From assembly GCA_021804525.1 (NCBI GenBank), contig JAJZHJ010000098.1, positions 1 to 5,921 of the forward strand: a stretch of 5,921 nucleotides of DNA, given 5' to 3'. A program made the translations under genes and the position numbers. Under the pieces are notes generated by a model. That model was not told where the DNA came from, ran no database searches, and saw only the letters and a program-made list of their open reading frames with translations. This stretch comes from Bacteroidota bacterium. Lineage in GTDB: Bacteria > Bacteroidota > Bacteroidia > Bacteroidales > Paludibacteraceae. Below, piece after piece: positions 5,578-5,921 of this stretch. The number at the start of each line of letters is the position of its first letter. The stretch's first letter is position 1.

Positions 5578-5921
5578 TTAGGGTTTAACGCCTTTGTAAA
5601 TGGCTACGATACCAAGTGTTAGCGGTGTGAAAATGGTTTTGGTGAACCCTGCTTGTTGCATCATTTTTAGAAAGTTATCTCCATAAGGAAATTGCTTCAC
5701 ACTCTCAGGAAGATATGTGTAAGCAGTGGCGTGCTTCGAGAATAGCTTTCCGATAATGGGTAAAACATAGCAAAAGTAGAGGTCGAATAGGTGGCAAAGG
5801 AAGCGGTTCTGGGGACGGGAAAATTCTAAAATAATAAGTTCTCCGTTGTTTTTTAGTACGCGTAACATTTCAGAAAGCCCTTTTTCGGGATGCTCAAAAT
5901 TGCGAATACCAAATCCTATCG
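5578..5921 (-). CDS. ubiE: Demethylmenaquinone methyltransferase, C-terminal part (5' end outside window)
   Basis: The frame stays open to the right edge, so the Met at 5866-5868 is internal and the gene starts beyond the window; 113 codons plus the stop are visible. The residues are diagnostic of UbiE/MenG SAM-dependent methyltransferases: FGIRNFEHPEKGLSEMLRVL corresponds to the family's 'FG.RN......L.E..RVL' motif, followed by LIILEFSRPQ, the C-terminal AYTYLPESVKQFP and a final FTPLTLGIVAIYKG. The enzyme methylates demethylmenaquinone, the product of MenA, to menaquinone in the last step of the pathway. The SAM-binding glycine-rich loop is outside the window. It is upstream of menA on the same strand with 63 bp between and no terminator, so the two are probably one transcript. 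The alternative symbol is menG. Confidence 0.95.
   Translation of the reverse strand, partial: IGFGIRNFEHPEKGLSEMLRVLKNNGELIILEFSRPQNRFLCHLFDLYFCYVLPIIGKLFSKHATAYTYLPESVKQFPYGDNFLKMMQQAGFTKTIFTPLTLGIVAIYKGVKP

Noticed and set aside
1..5921. CRISPR array, IS element, tRNA, rRNA, phage or defence genes
   Set aside because: I saw no regularly spaced repeats, terminal inverted repeats, transposase or integrase motifs, cloverleaf-like sequence or known defence domains on either strand.

Overview
The window looks like a piece of a Bacteroidota chromosome, most likely of the order Bacteroidales. It is AT-rich. It carries the C-terminus of a TonB-dependent receptor, a Bacteroidetes-type RNase H with an N-terminal hybrid-binding domain, a lipoprotein ending in the PDIGAYEW signature, and two menaquinone genes. 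Two promoter-like sites match the Bacteroidetes -7 consensus TAnnTTTG, and Shine-Dalgarno sequences are weak or absent at most starts. I cannot name the species.

Left part, + strand (1-2032): the last 66 codons of a TonB-dependent outer-membrane receptor, then after 41 bp an NfsA-like flavin nitroreductase, then after only 3 bp a secreted protein that reads like an outer-membrane beta-barrel. The tight spacing of the last two suggests co-transcription and translational coupling.

Middle (2033-3051): a 389-bp gap holds the clearest non-coding signal of the window. A canonical Bacteroidetes promoter (TTTG, 20 nt, TACTTTTG) is followed about 40-50 nt later by a strong intrinsic terminator. Together they predict an independent RNA of about 65 nt, or a short terminated leader. 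A second -7 box then precedes the RNase HI gene, which ends 12 bp from a convergent gene.

Right part, - strand (3064-5921): reading leftward, the 3' part of ubiE/menG (demethylmenaquinone methyltransferase), then menA (DHNA polyprenyltransferase), then a large lipoprotein with an Ig-like N-terminal part and a right-handed beta-helix. MenA attaches the prenyl tail to 1,4-dihydroxy-2-naphthoate and UbiE/MenG methylates the product, so the pair supplies the last two steps of menaquinone synthesis, consistent with a quinone-dependent anaerobic or facultative respiratory chain. The lipoprotein may share the transcript, but no functional link to menaquinone is visible.

Most of the window is ordinary housekeeping and envelope content. 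I found no CRISPR array, transposase, tRNA, rRNA, phage gene or recognisable defence system. The best candidate for something undescribed is the small RNA at about 2189-2254. Weaker leads are a 20-codon ORF overlapping the lipoprotein start and the coupled nitroreductase/barrel pair.
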